A stretch of DNA of 36,497 nt from Thermoplasmata archaeon. GTDB taxonomy: Archaea > Thermoplasmatota > Thermoplasmata > Lutacidiplasmatales > UBA184. The number at the start of each line of letters is the position of its first letter. Positions within the stretch are counted from its first letter, which is position 1. Positions 18,101 to 24,686 of this stretch are shown one piece after another. The translations under genes and the position numbers were made by a program. The DNA is taken from positions 1-36,497 of the forward strand of contig DAHUXZ010000022.1 in NCBI GenBank assembly GCA_027315455.1, given 5' to 3'. The notes under the pieces are model-generated. The model did not search any database and was not told the origin of the DNA. It worked only from the letters and a program-made list of their open reading frames with translations.

Positions 18101-18402
18101 GCCGGGGAGCGGTCGTAGAGCGGGGTGACGACGTCACCGCGGCGCACCTCCCGGCCGTCCAGGTTCGGGAGGTAGACGAACCGGCTCGGCACGTGCGCCT
18201 GGGCGATCCCCGCGAGCAGCGACTGGGCGGCCGCGGGGCTCATCCCGGTGCCGGCCGGGGACGGCGCGGGCCGCGCGGCGGCGGGCCCACCCGTCGGGGT
18301 CGACCCCGGGGCGACGGCCCCCCGCCCGGTCGGCGCGAGCGCGCCCACCGCAAGGACGGTGACCACGGCCAGGACCGCGGCGATGCGCAGGGAGAACCTC
18401 AT
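15106..18402 (-). CDS. Anchored thermopsin-like acid protease with C-terminal repeats and PEGA-like domain
   Basis: The 1098-residue protein starts with a signal peptide (about 1-28). Its catalytic region resembles thermopsin (peptidase family A5): DYVGLQLNTVLANVTLFGNS, YVFWNQNVV and LLQFIDNVWNLSG (about 147-195). Thermopsins are secreted proteases active at low pH. Downstream are a long sequon-rich region with parallel-beta-like segments (about 560-760), two related units of about 75 residues (each with a SVxLNGVG/SVAVGGVG core and FDEPNGTY), and a PEGA-like unit (VNATIAIDGLVQAPVNGTLTV...PGYAPYF, split). One membrane helix (about 1034-1057) and a Pro-rich cytoplasmic tail follow. Classic thermopsin is much shorter and soluble; this form would stay on the cell surface. 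The last 14 bases overlap the convergent M13 gene. No clear TATA box was found, and it may be co-transcribed with the methyltransferase 72 nt upstream. Confidence 0.85.
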   Translation of the reverse strand: MRFSLRIAAVLAVVTVLAVGALAPTGRGAVAPGSTPTGGPAAARPAPSPAGTGMSPAAAQSLLAGIAQAHVPSRFVYLPNLDGREVRRGDVVTPLYDRSPAPMGVSDLGVRNTTGVAVPTLLTTPSFEGSMTFSNLSVFYLDNDAPDYVGLQLNTVLANVTLFGNSSYVFWNQNVVTWSARSHLLQFIDNVWNLSGPSGQISPNVFAASNGTLVAPSFYYALGPVLNVSLPFTLDLYTNASVASQGGLPYDSVWFNFTIVNGTGVHAGSFDHVVFNSQDLLAPSPTIPVPVYEVNGASPTPTGYLPYDAELVLCGPGGGSTTSVLTLNATMQLRFLNRSASTYDTVPTALGYGTDTGETIEGVSEYFDAGGTVHLGAGPSLLSPMWNASPSARPGAIDLTGTIAPATAFVFVNATDSFSADWAAWAPVPPGGQVDYRLPPGNYSGEILMSGYDPATFVVNGSSPSTWRLPGALVANASRGLYTPLIASGNAELAELAVGGNGTPSNPYLLPSGGVASLDPIFGQLNDFTFPVFPGLLLYQTTASVEANGLPTFEVVYAGSALGTILALSLLFGTPLPVTNDLQLELYGTSQVSVFASSGISGWFPPFLNGFPLANLMLWNTTGSLIGGNGFLNEGSSLLLFGGGHNVVWGNTFSGGPANATFPVFGTSEVDLSVFESNDTIYDNSFTAAPGFAASTRLAQSPAYTIYTETYYSGTAARYVDTWNVSSRPASSVNLVNGYALYGSIVGGRVQGGNFWSDYGTATNPLGVLPYNESGAIAIGGDYLPLLPPTPFTVPVTFTASGLPAGAAWSVDLNGVGAVSTSRSLVFDEPNGTYTYLVGPVAGLVASPGSGSFGVAGAPVVVGIAFAAPPVATFPLAFAEVGLAAGTNWSVAVGGVGQSALRDTISFDEPNGTYAFAVGVSAGYAAAAPTGNVTVAGGPVTVTVNFTAVGGTLVLTLTPVNATIAIDGLVQAPVNGTLTVIIAPGLHRLAASAPGYAPYFNNVSLAPGELLAVSVALVGAPAGPSSSPGPTGPYLALLIGVGTLATVFLIGMVYFATRRARPPSPPPAGAGGVRTAMPGPPGGGPAPASERPVAPTRS

Positions 18403-18474
18403 CGGACCCGTGGCACGGCGCGAGGCGGGGAAGAACGTTGCGGTGGCCCGCTCCGCGGCGCGGCGACCGGTAGC

Positions 18475-19299
18475 CTACACCCGACCCGACGCGTCCAGCG
18501 GGACCGGATAGCCCGCCGCCGGGCGCGGGCGCATGCGGTAGAGCGCGAGCAGGTCGTCGCCGAGCTCGAGGTAGCGGGCGGGGCCGAGGTTGAGGAGGCG
18601 GACCCCGAGCTTCTGGACGGCCGTGGGAGCGACCGAGGGGACCTGCTGGACGACGCGGGACCGCTCCCGGACGAAGCTCTCGGCCGAGAGCAGGTAGTCG
18701 AGCTCCGGCCGCGAGTACTCCTGGACGTGGCCGAGGACCCCGCGGCCGTCCGGCGGGAACCGGCCCCGTTCGCGGATCGACCGGCCGAGGAAAAGCTTCG
18801 CGCGGTTCGTGAGCCGCGTCAGGTTCGGGGTCGTGAGGAAGAGGGCGCCCGCCGGGACGAGGTGGTCGTGGATGCTCCGGAACAGGAGGAGCGGGTTGAC
18901 CAGAAGGTGCTCGAGCACCTCCACGAAGAGGACGAGGTCGTAGTCGGCGGGAAGCCCCGCGAGCGGGTCGGGCCGGGAGAGGTCGCACTGGAACGTCGCG
19001 CGGACCCCCGCGCGCGCGAGCGCGGCGGCGTGGCGCGCGGTGGGGGCGTCGTACTCCGCGAGGTGGTAGGTTCCTCCCAGGGTCGCGCGCAACGCGACGG
19101 CAAGGCTCCCCGCCCCCCCGCCGAGGTCGAGGACCTTGCGTCCCTCGAGGGCCCCGGGGCCGCCCAGGAACTCGATGATGGTCCGGTACCGCCGCGCCTG
19201 GAACTCGAGGTAGGCCCGGCGGTCGGCGGGGGCCTCGGCGTCGTCCCAGAACCGGCGCAGCGCCGCGTGGAGATCGTCCGGCCCCGCCCCCCCGGCCAT
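18475..19299 (-). CDS. Class I SAM-dependent methyltransferase
   Basis: The 274-residue protein is a Rossmann-fold methyltransferase of the Methyltransf_11/UbiG-like type. Motif I is KVLDLGGGAGSLAVAL, an acidic residue follows in YHLAEYD, and motif IV/post-I blocks are YDLVLFVEVLEHLL and LFLTTPNLTR. The C-terminal region contains HVQEYSRPELDYLL, often seen in methyltransferases acting on lipids or glycans; the substrate is not determinable. The ATG at 19299 is chosen because the TATA-like CCTTAGATAGG (minus strand, about 19333-19342) would start transcription about 10 nt before it. An earlier in-frame ATG lies upstream of where that box could act. The gene is divergent from the SRPBCC gene. 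Confidence 0.82.
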   Translation of the reverse strand: MAGGAGPDDLHAALRRFWDDAEAPADRRAYLEFQARRYRTIIEFLGGPGALEGRKVLDLGGGAGSLAVALRATLGGTYHLAEYDAPTARHAAALARAGVRATFQCDLSRPDPLAGLPADYDLVLFVEVLEHLLVNPLLLFRSIHDHLVPAGALFLTTPNLTRLTNRAKLFLGRSIRERGRFPPDGRGVLGHVQEYSRPELDYLLSAESFVRERSRVVQQVPSVAPTAVQKLGVRLLNLGPARYLELGDDLLALYRMRPRPAAGYPVPLDASGRV

Positions 19300-19390
19300 C
19301 TCCGCGGCTCCCGGCGGCGCGTTAGGGGAACGCCTATCTAAGGGTTCGTCGCGCCCCCCGCCGCGCAAAACCTATAGCGCCCAGGCGCCG

Positions 19391-19861
19391 ATGGCGCGCA
19401 CCGTGCCGTCCGACGAGCTCGACCCGATCCTGATCCAGGTCACGATCCCGCTTCCCATCGGCATGATCTATTCCGCCTTCACCGACCCCGCCCAGCTGGC
19501 CGGCTGGCTCGGCGCGAAGGCGGAGGTCGACGCCCGCGTCGGCGGGCGCTTCGAGATCACCTTTCCCGGACCCCCGGCGTTCGTCAGCCGGGGCCGGATC
19601 CTCGCGCTGACCGCCGGGGTCGAGCTCGACTTCTCCTGGGAGGCCCCCCCCGCCTACGCGAAGCTCATGAACGCTCCCGAGGCGCGGACCCACGTCTACG
19701 TCCGGCTGCAGGAGTCCCCCGAGGGGATCGACGTCACCCTGGAGCACGCGGGCTGGGGCTCGGGCGACGAGTGGGAAGAGGCCCGCTCCTGGCACTTCCA
19801 CCTGTGGGACGAGCGCCTCGCCGAGCTCAAGACCTACCTGCTCAAGGCGGCGTACGGCTGA
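19391..19861 (+). CDS. SRPBCC/AHSA1-domain protein
   Basis: The 156-residue protein fits the AHSA1 (activator of Hsp90 ATPase C-terminal-like) branch of the SRPBCC fold: IPLPIGMIYSAFTDPAQLAGWLG near the N-terminus, VGGRFEITFPG, RGRILALTAGVELDFSWE, and VTLEHAGWGSGDEWEEARSWHF near the end. Prokaryotic members bind hydrophobic ligands or act as stress-linked helper proteins; no specific ligand is visible. An AT-rich element, CAAAACCTATAG (about 19366-19376), lies 20-25 nt upstream and fits a leaderless start. The last 20 bases overlap the 3' end of the convergent surface-protein gene. Confidence 0.85.
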   Translation: MARTVPSDELDPILIQVTIPLPIGMIYSAFTDPAQLAGWLGAKAEVDARVGGRFEITFPGPPAFVSRGRILALTAGVELDFSWEAPPAYAKLMNAPEARTHVYVRLQESPEGIDVTLEHAGWGSGDEWEEARSWHFHLWDERLAELKTYLLKAAYG

Positions 19862-21500
19862 CGGGAGGCGGGGGCGGGCCGCGCGGCGGCCGGATCTCCT
19901 TCCAGTAGCGGCGGACGGGCATCACCGGAAGCGCTTGCCGGCCCCGTCGCCAGCGCCGGATGCCGACGAGGATGACCCCGGCGGCGACCGCCACGAGCGC
20001 CGCCGCGAGGAATGCGTCGCCATAGCGGGAAAGGAAGCTCGGGGGGGCCGGCGCGCCGAAGGTGAGGGTGACCGTCGCCTGCCCCCACAGGCCGCTACCG
20101 ATCACCCGGACCTCGACGGTGGCGCCGGTCGCGGTGGACGGGAGGGCGAGAAAGACCGTGATCGACCCCGACGCGTCCGTGATCCCCTGGGCCGGCGAGA
20201 GCGATCCGGCCGCGCGCAGGCTGAAGGCGAGGGGGACCCCGGGCAGCAAGGAGCCGTCCGGGCTCCGGGTCGTGAAGGTGACACTCGCGGCCCCCGAGGG
20301 CGAGAGCGGGACGACCCCCGGCGCGTCGATCGTCACCTCGAGCGCCGGCGAGATCGCGATCGACGCCTCGGCCGAAGCGAGGTAGCCGAAGGTGGTGACG
20401 AGGGCCGTCACGAGGTCCGTCGCGTTCGCGGTCACGTTCGGCGTCGAAAACGCGACGAGGACGGACCCGGAGGTGTTGGTGAGCGCCGTCGTCGGCGTGA
20501 ACGAGCCGTTGAGGAGGTCGCGGAAGGTGAGGGCGACGCCGGGCAGGGGCACTCCGTTCGTGTCGGTGACGCCCGCCGTGACGGCGAGGTTCGATAGACC
20601 GACCGCCGCGGTCGCCGTGAGGGCGATCGTCGCCCGTACCGGCACCGGACCGCCGGTCCACAGCGTCGTGCCGTTCACCGCGAGCGGGATCGACGTGCCC
20701 GTGACGATCTCGCCGGGCGCGAGCGTCGGGTGCTGGAGCCGGCCCTCGACGCCCCACGGCGAGCCCCCGCTCCCGTGGAAGTACGCCCGGCCCTCGTCCG
20801 GGAGGTACCAGCCGGCCGGGCGGTGGACCGCGAACGCGAGGGGGACCGTGAGCACCATCGGGGCCGTCGGGGCCGACGGGTAGAGGGCCGTCTCCGAGAA
20901 CGAGATCCCCCCGGCCCAGGTCGACCGGTTCGCCCCGAAGTCGAAGTCGGCCGCCGAGGTGTTGTCGCCGAAGAGCTCCCCGTTGACCGTAAGGGACCAC
21001 TGGGTCGAACCGTTCACCGCGGTCAGGGCGAAGAGGTAGCCCTCCCCCGGCTGGAGCAGGAGGCCGGGCCAGTAGGCGAGGTGCTCGCTCGCATCGGTCG
21101 AGTTCGAGTAGACCGCGAAGAACGGCGTGGGGGCCATCGCGGTGTTCTCGAAGAATCCGAAGACGGCGTCGTGCGTGCCGATCACCTCGGTCGCGGCCGC
21201 CTGGAACGACGAGTCCGCGGCGAACGGCGCCCCGGCGAAGGCGCTGACGTTCATCTCCAGCCCGTCGTTGGGGGCGCCGGCGGGGTCGGTCGTGTTGACG
21301 AGGAGCTGGCCCTGGGCGCCGACGGAGATCGCCCCGCCCGGCCGAACGGCCGGCGGCACGGCGGCCGCTCCGGCCGCGGCCGGGACCGGCGCGCCGGCCG
21401 GCGGGGAGGAGGACGGGAACGACGCGAGCAGGCCAGCGGCGAGCACGACGACCGCGAGCAGCACGGCCGGTAACGCCCGGGCCGCGAGCGGACGTCGCAT
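19842..21500 (-). CDS. Secreted surface protein with Ig-like repeats and C-terminal anchor
   Basis: The 552-residue product starts at the ATG at 21500 (MRRPLAARALPAVLLAVVVL), a strong signal peptide. The mature part is Ala/Pro-rich, then globular with sequons (about 60-290), followed by at least two Ig-like modules of the invasin/BIg type. They share a pattern: GVPLPGVALTFRDLLNGSF with TNTSGSVLVAFSTP, and GSLLPGVPLAFSLRAAGSL with TDASGSITVFLALP. A membrane helix (YGDAFLAAALVAVAAGVILV) and a basic, Pro-rich cytoplasmic tail end the protein. The TATA-like CTACTTGAG (minus strand, about 21523-21532) lies about 27 nt before the ATG, so an in-frame ATG nine codons earlier is rejected. No enzymatic motif is visible; adhesion or cell-envelope structure is likely. 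Confidence 0.82.
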   Translation of the reverse strand: MRRPLAARALPAVLLAVVVLAAGLLASFPSSSPPAGAPVPAAAGAAAVPPAVRPGGAISVGAQGQLLVNTTDPAGAPNDGLEMNVSAFAGAPFAADSSFQAAATEVIGTHDAVFGFFENTAMAPTPFFAVYSNSTDASEHLAYWPGLLLQPGEGYLFALTAVNGSTQWSLTVNGELFGDNTSAADFDFGANRSTWAGGISFSETALYPSAPTAPMVLTVPLAFAVHRPAGWYLPDEGRAYFHGSGGSPWGVEGRLQHPTLAPGEIVTGTSIPLAVNGTTLWTGGPVPVRATIALTATAAVGLSNLAVTAGVTDTNGVPLPGVALTFRDLLNGSFTPTTALTNTSGSVLVAFSTPNVTANATDLVTALVTTFGYLASAEASIAISPALEVTIDAPGVVPLSPSGAASVTFTTRSPDGSLLPGVPLAFSLRAAGSLSPAQGITDASGSITVFLALPSTATGATVEVRVIGSGLWGQATVTLTFGAPAPPSFLSRYGDAFLAAALVAVAAGVILVGIRRWRRGRQALPVMPVRRYWKEIRPPRGPPPPPVSRTPP

Positions 21501-21546
21501 GGCGGCTCCCAGAGGGGCGCCCCTCAAGTAGGTTTACCGGGACCGC

Positions 21547-21741
21547 TCAGGCGGCCCGCGTGAACCGCGGACAGGCCGCCTCCCCGCACCGGGCGCACGG
21601 GCCCGCCGGTTCGAGACGGAAGCCGGCCCCGCCGGGCTCGGCGATCGGCACGACGCGCAGGTGCGTCGTCGGAAAATGGCCGCAACGGCAGCGGTTCGAG
21701 GTGGGCTCGCCGCTCGGCGGTCGGTCCGCGCGGGCCCCCAT
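21547..21741 (-). CDS. Small Cys/His-rich (zinc-binding-like) protein
   Basis: The 64-residue protein is not recognised. It contains CRCGHFPTTH (CxCx2...H) near the N-terminal third and CARCGEAACPRF near the C-terminus, giving five cysteines and two histidines that could bind one zinc. Evidence that it is a real gene is the TATA-like GAGCTTTTCC (minus strand, about 21763-21772), centred 26-27 nt upstream of the ATG, the same leaderless spacing seen in its neighbours. It fills the gap between the surface protein and the divergent GcvH/TusA fusion gene. A role in nucleic-acid or protein binding is a guess. Confidence 0.55.
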   Translation of the reverse strand: MGARADRPPSGEPTSNRCRCGHFPTTHLRVVPIAEPGGAGFRLEPAGPCARCGEAACPRFTRAA

Positions 21742-21796
21742 CGTCGGTCGGAGGGCGACCGGGGGAAAAGCTCTTGGATGCGCGTCGGGGGGCGAT

Positions 21797-21809
21797 GCGG
21801 TAAATCCGC
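21797..21809 (+). promoter_or_regulatory. TATA-like box of the GcvH/TusA fusion gene
   Basis: GCGGTAAATCCGC places an AT-rich core (GGTAAATCC) about 26 nt before the GTG at 21828, predicting a leaderless mRNA. The flanking GCGG and CCGC make it partly palindromic. Confidence 0.45.
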
Positions 21810-21827
21810 CCGCGCCTCAGCCGCCCC

Positions 21828-22517
21828 GTGGACGTCGACGGCTGCCCGCTCCCCGAGGACCGCCGCTACGCCGTGGACGATGACGTCTGGTTCCTCGAGG
21901 AGGGCGACGGGCGGTTGGCGACCGTCGGCGTGACGAGCCTGCTCGCCTCCTTCGCGGGACGCGCCCTCGCCGTGACGTTCCGTCCGGTCCAGGGCTACCT
22001 CGACGCCGGCCGGAGCGTCGCCACCGTCGAGACCGTCCGTCTCACGGGCCCGGTCCGCCTCCCCGTGCGGGCCCGCGTCGTGGCGCAGAACCCGGCCCTC
22101 CCAAGCCGTCCCAAGCTGCTCAACGACGATCCCTACGGGGAGGGCTGGGTCGTCCGGGTCGAACCGGAGGACCCGGCCGAGGCGGCGCGGACGCTGCCCA
22201 CCGCCCGGGAGGCCCGGGAGCGCTTCGCCGCCCGCCGGGCCGAGCTAAGGGTCCGATGCCGCCCGGCCGTCCCCGACGAGGAGCTCATCGAGGTGGGGGC
22301 CGAGTGCGCCGCCATCCTCGTGCGGCTCGGCGAGGCGATGGAGCGGCGGGCCCCGCGGGAGGTCGTGCTCCTGGTGACCGACGACCCGACGAGCCCGATC
22401 GAGATGGTGCGCTGGACCGACCGCACGGGCCACTCGGTCATCCACCAGGGGCGCGACGGCCCGCTCTACGAGTTCCTCGTACGGCGGGAGGCCGAGCCCC
22501 GGCCGCGCCGCCGGTGA
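21828..22517 (+). CDS. GcvH-like domain lacking the lipoyl lysine, fused to a TusA-like domain
   Basis: The 229-residue protein starts with GTG. Residues 14-112 align with glycine cleavage H protein: LATVGVTSLLASFAG, GRSVATVETVRLTGP and LLNDDPYGEGWVVRV. In H proteins the lipoylated lysine lies in ES(V)K; here the matching block reads ETVR, so R71 replaces the lysine and normal lipoylation is not possible. Residues about 140-222 resemble the TusA/SirA sulfur-carrier fold: IEVGAECAAILVRLGEAM, with C160 near the usual sulfur-carrying cysteine, then VTDDPTSPIEMVRWTDRTGHSVI. The usual CP dipeptide is absent (C-A). The gene is convergent with a two-domain rhodanese six bases away. Lipoate/TusA/rhodanese proteins co-operate in some sulfur pathways, so a sulfur-relay role is inferred, not shown. 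Confidence 0.72.
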   Translation: MDVDGCPLPEDRRYAVDDDVWFLEEGDGRLATVGVTSLLASFAGRALAVTFRPVQGYLDAGRSVATVETVRLTGPVRLPVRARVVAQNPALPSRPKLLNDDPYGEGWVVRVEPEDPAEAARTLPTAREARERFAARRAELRVRCRPAVPDEELIEVGAECAAILVRLGEAMERRAPREVVLLVTDDPTSPIEMVRWTDRTGHSVIHQGRDGPLYEFLVRREAEPRPRRR

Positions 22518-22523
22518 GCGCCC

Positions 22524-23384
22524 CTACGGCTTTTCGATCGGGGTCCGGACGAGGTTGCCCCACTCGGTCCAGGAGCCGTCGTAGTTGCGCACGTCCTCGA
22601 ACCCGAGGAGGTAGCGCAGGACGAACCAGGTGTGGCTCGAGCGCTCGCCGATGCGGCAGTAGGTGATCACCGGGAGCCCGGCTCGGACCCGCTTGTCGCC
22701 GTAGAGCGTCTCGAGCTCGGCGCGACTCTTGAACGTCCCGTCATCGTTGACCGCCTGCGCCCAGGGGACGTTGACGGCCCCCGGGATGTGGCCGCCCCGC
22801 TGGGCGTGCTCCGTCGGGTACTCCGGAGGCGCCGTGACCTCACCGGAGAACTCCTTGGGGCCGCGGACATCGACGAGGGCGCGCCGTTGGGCCGCGACGT
22901 CGGGGAGGGCGGAGAGGACGTCGGAGAGATAGGCCCGGATCCGCTCGTCCGGCGCCCGCGCGGAGAACGACCCGCTCGGGGGGGTCGGGGCCTCGCGCGT
23001 CAGGGGGCGGTCCTCGGCGATCCACTTCCGCCGGCCGCCGTTCATGAGGCGCACGTTCGACACGCGGTAGTAGGTGAACGCCCAGAAGGCGAAGGCGGCG
23101 AACCAGTTGTTGAAGTCCCCGTAGAGGACGAGCGTCGTGCCGTCGTCGATCCCGCCCCGGCGGAACAGCGCGGTGAGCTGCTCGGCGCTCAGGATGTCGC
23201 GCCGCACCGGGTCGTTGATGTCCCGACGCCAGTCGAACAGGATCGCGCCGGGGATGTGGCCCATCGCATAGTTCGCCTGGGGGTCGTAGTCGACCTCGGC
23301 GATGCGGACCGTGGGGTCCTTCCGGTGCCCCTCGACCCAGTCGGTGTCCACGAGGACCTCGGGGTGGGCGTACGGCTCGGGCAT
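22524..23384 (-). CDS. Two-domain rhodanese (thiosulfate/3-mercaptopyruvate sulfurtransferase)
   Basis: The 286-residue protein has two rhodanese domains. The N-terminal, inactive one (about 8-125) includes GHIPGAILFDWRRDIND; the catalytic C-terminal one (about 160-280) includes ALVDVRGPKEFSGE, GHIPGAVNVPW and the active loop with C243 in TYCRIGERSSHTWF. The CRxGERS loop is closer to thiosulfate sulfurtransferases than to the CGSGVTA loop of mercaptopyruvate enzymes. It would move sulfane sulfur to an acceptor such as cyanide, a thiol or a carrier protein. A TATA-like TTTTCTAG (minus strand, about 23404-23412) lies about 27 nt upstream of the ATG. Its neighbour on the other strand carries a TusA-like domain, a plausible acceptor (inference). 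Confidence 0.93.
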   Translation of the reverse strand: MPEPYAHPEVLVDTDWVEGHRKDPTVRIAEVDYDPQANYAMGHIPGAILFDWRRDINDPVRRDILSAEQLTALFRRGGIDDGTTLVLYGDFNNWFAAFAFWAFTYYRVSNVRLMNGGRRKWIAEDRPLTREAPTPPSGSFSARAPDERIRAYLSDVLSALPDVAAQRRALVDVRGPKEFSGEVTAPPEYPTEHAQRGGHIPGAVNVPWAQAVNDDGTFKSRAELETLYGDKRVRAGLPVITYCRIGERSSHTWFVLRYLLGFEDVRNYDGSWTEWGNLVRTPIEKP

Positions 23385-23436
23385 GCCCCAGGTCGGGCGA
23401 CGAAGCTAGAAAAGGAGTGCGGAGGGCCCCGGGCGT

Positions 23437-23754
23437 CTACCCGCGGCGCCCGCGCTTGGGCAGCTGGGCGTTCGAGACCTCGACCGTCTCGGCGTCGAAT
23501 CCGAGGCGGGAGAGCTCGTCCCGGATGCGGGCGCGGTGGTCCCCTTGCAGGTAGACCTCACCCTCGACGACGCTGCCACCGGTCGCGAGGCGGTTCTTGA
23601 GGGACCGGGTGATCTCCTCGAGGTCGACCCCGGGGGGAAAGCCGGAGATGACCGTCGCGGGCTTGTTGTAGCGTCGGGGCTCGGCGCGCACGCGGATCCG
23701 AGCGGTCTCGCGGTCGAGCGCGGAGAGGATCTCCTCGAACTCTTCGTTCCCCAT
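23437..23754 (-). CDS. Translation initiation factor aIF1 (SUI1 family)
   Basis: The 105-residue protein is a SUI1/eIF1-type factor. Its core is NKPATVISGFPPG, then EITRSLKNRLATGGSV, EGEVYLQGDHRARI and LSRLGFDAETVEV, all standard blocks of archaeal aIF1, which binds the small ribosomal subunit and helps start-codon selection. The N-terminal extension (about 1-20) is acidic. The possible TATA box CTCTTTATGG (minus strand, about 23803-23812) would give a leader of about 27 nt, so this mRNA may not be leaderless, unlike most genes here. The rhodanese gene follows 52 nt downstream with its own box. Confidence 0.92.
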   Translation of the reverse strand: MGNEEFEEILSALDRETARIRVRAEPRRYNKPATVISGFPPGVDLEEITRSLKNRLATGGSVVEGEVYLQGDHRARIRDELSRLGFDAETVEVSNAQLPKRGRRG

Positions 23755-23932
23755 CGATGGGTGGTTCCTTCCTACGGCCTCTCGGACGGGAACGAGCGAC
23801 CGCCCATAAAGAGCCTTCCGGTCCGTGCACGATGCGCCGAGAAGGGACGGTCCGGGTCGCGGTGACGATCGATGGGCACCGCCGGTTCCATGTCGCCCGA
23901 GCGGATGAACGTTGTGGGTCCCGGCACCGCCG

Positions 23933-24682
23933 TCAGCGCCCCTGCCAGCGGTAGAGGCGCAGGGCGATCCCGGTGCCGATCGTGGCGCAGGTCACGAGGA
24001 GCACCGCGTAGAGCGCGAGGGTGGCGGCCGGTACGGGGGTGATGCCGAGGGCTCCCTGCACCAGCAGGGCGGCGTACGTCGCCGGGAGGAAGTGCGCCGC
24101 CGCCTGCCAGAGCGGCGGGAGGCTCGAGAGCGGGTAGTACAGCGGAGACAGCATCCCGAGGATGGTGAAGGTGAGGTTCCCGACCGGCCAGATCTCCCGC
24201 TGGCTGGTAAGGCGGCTCGAGATCGCGACCCCGATCGCGCTGAAGAGGATCCACAGCACGGCGATGCCCCCGGTGAGCGCGACCGCGCCGAGGAGGGGGA
24301 CCGGGTGGCCCAGGCTGACGACGAGCAGGCCCGCGAGGACGATGAGGGCCGGGGCCGCCGGGATGAGGTTCGAGAAGGCGATGCCGAAGAGGTAGCGGAT
24401 CTTCCCGAGCGGCGAGGCGACGAACAGGTCCTGGAGCGCGTTCTCGATCCGCCAGGTCGCCGAGTCGCCGAGGACCCAGCTGCCGATGTTCTGCGTCGTG
24501 AAGAGCATCGCCCCGACGATCTCGAGCGGGAAGAGGTTCGCCGGGGCGATCAGCCGCAGGAAGTAGAGGAAGATGAACGGCAGGAGGATGGGCGATATCG
24601 CGCTCGCGGGATTGCGGGAGACCCAGCGCCACCCGATGATGGCGAACGCCGGGAGGACCCGGCCGTGCGCGGGTGCCGCCAC
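23933..24682 (-). CDS. ABC-2 type transporter permease (second of pair)
   Basis: The 249-residue protein has about six predicted membrane helices and the ABC-2 permease pattern: PILLPFIFLYFLRL near the start, GDSATWRIENALQDLFVASPLGKIRYLFG in the middle, and SPLYYPLSSLPPLWQAAAHFLPATYAALLVQGAL near the C-terminus, the usual export-permease signature. It is the last gene of a three-gene operon and starts four bases after the stop of the first permease. With that partner it probably forms the membrane dimer of a small-molecule, lipid or drug exporter. The substrate is unknown. Confidence 0.88.
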   Translation of the reverse strand: MAAPAHGRVLPAFAIIGWRWVSRNPASAISPILLPFIFLYFLRLIAPANLFPLEIVGAMLFTTQNIGSWVLGDSATWRIENALQDLFVASPLGKIRYLFGIAFSNLIPAAPALIVLAGLLVVSLGHPVPLLGAVALTGGIAVLWILFSAIGVAISSRLTSQREIWPVGNLTFTILGMLSPLYYPLSSLPPLWQAAAHFLPATYAALLVQGALGITPVPAATLALYAVLLVTCATIGTGIALRLYRWQGR

Positions 24683-24686
24683 GCGT

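Noticed and set aside
14725-19341. Very long open frame (over 1500 codons) antisense to the thermopsin gene
   Set aside because: It has Arg/Gly/Asp/Glu-rich low-complexity composition and is the mirror of well-supported genes; long shadow frames are expected in such GC-rich DNA.
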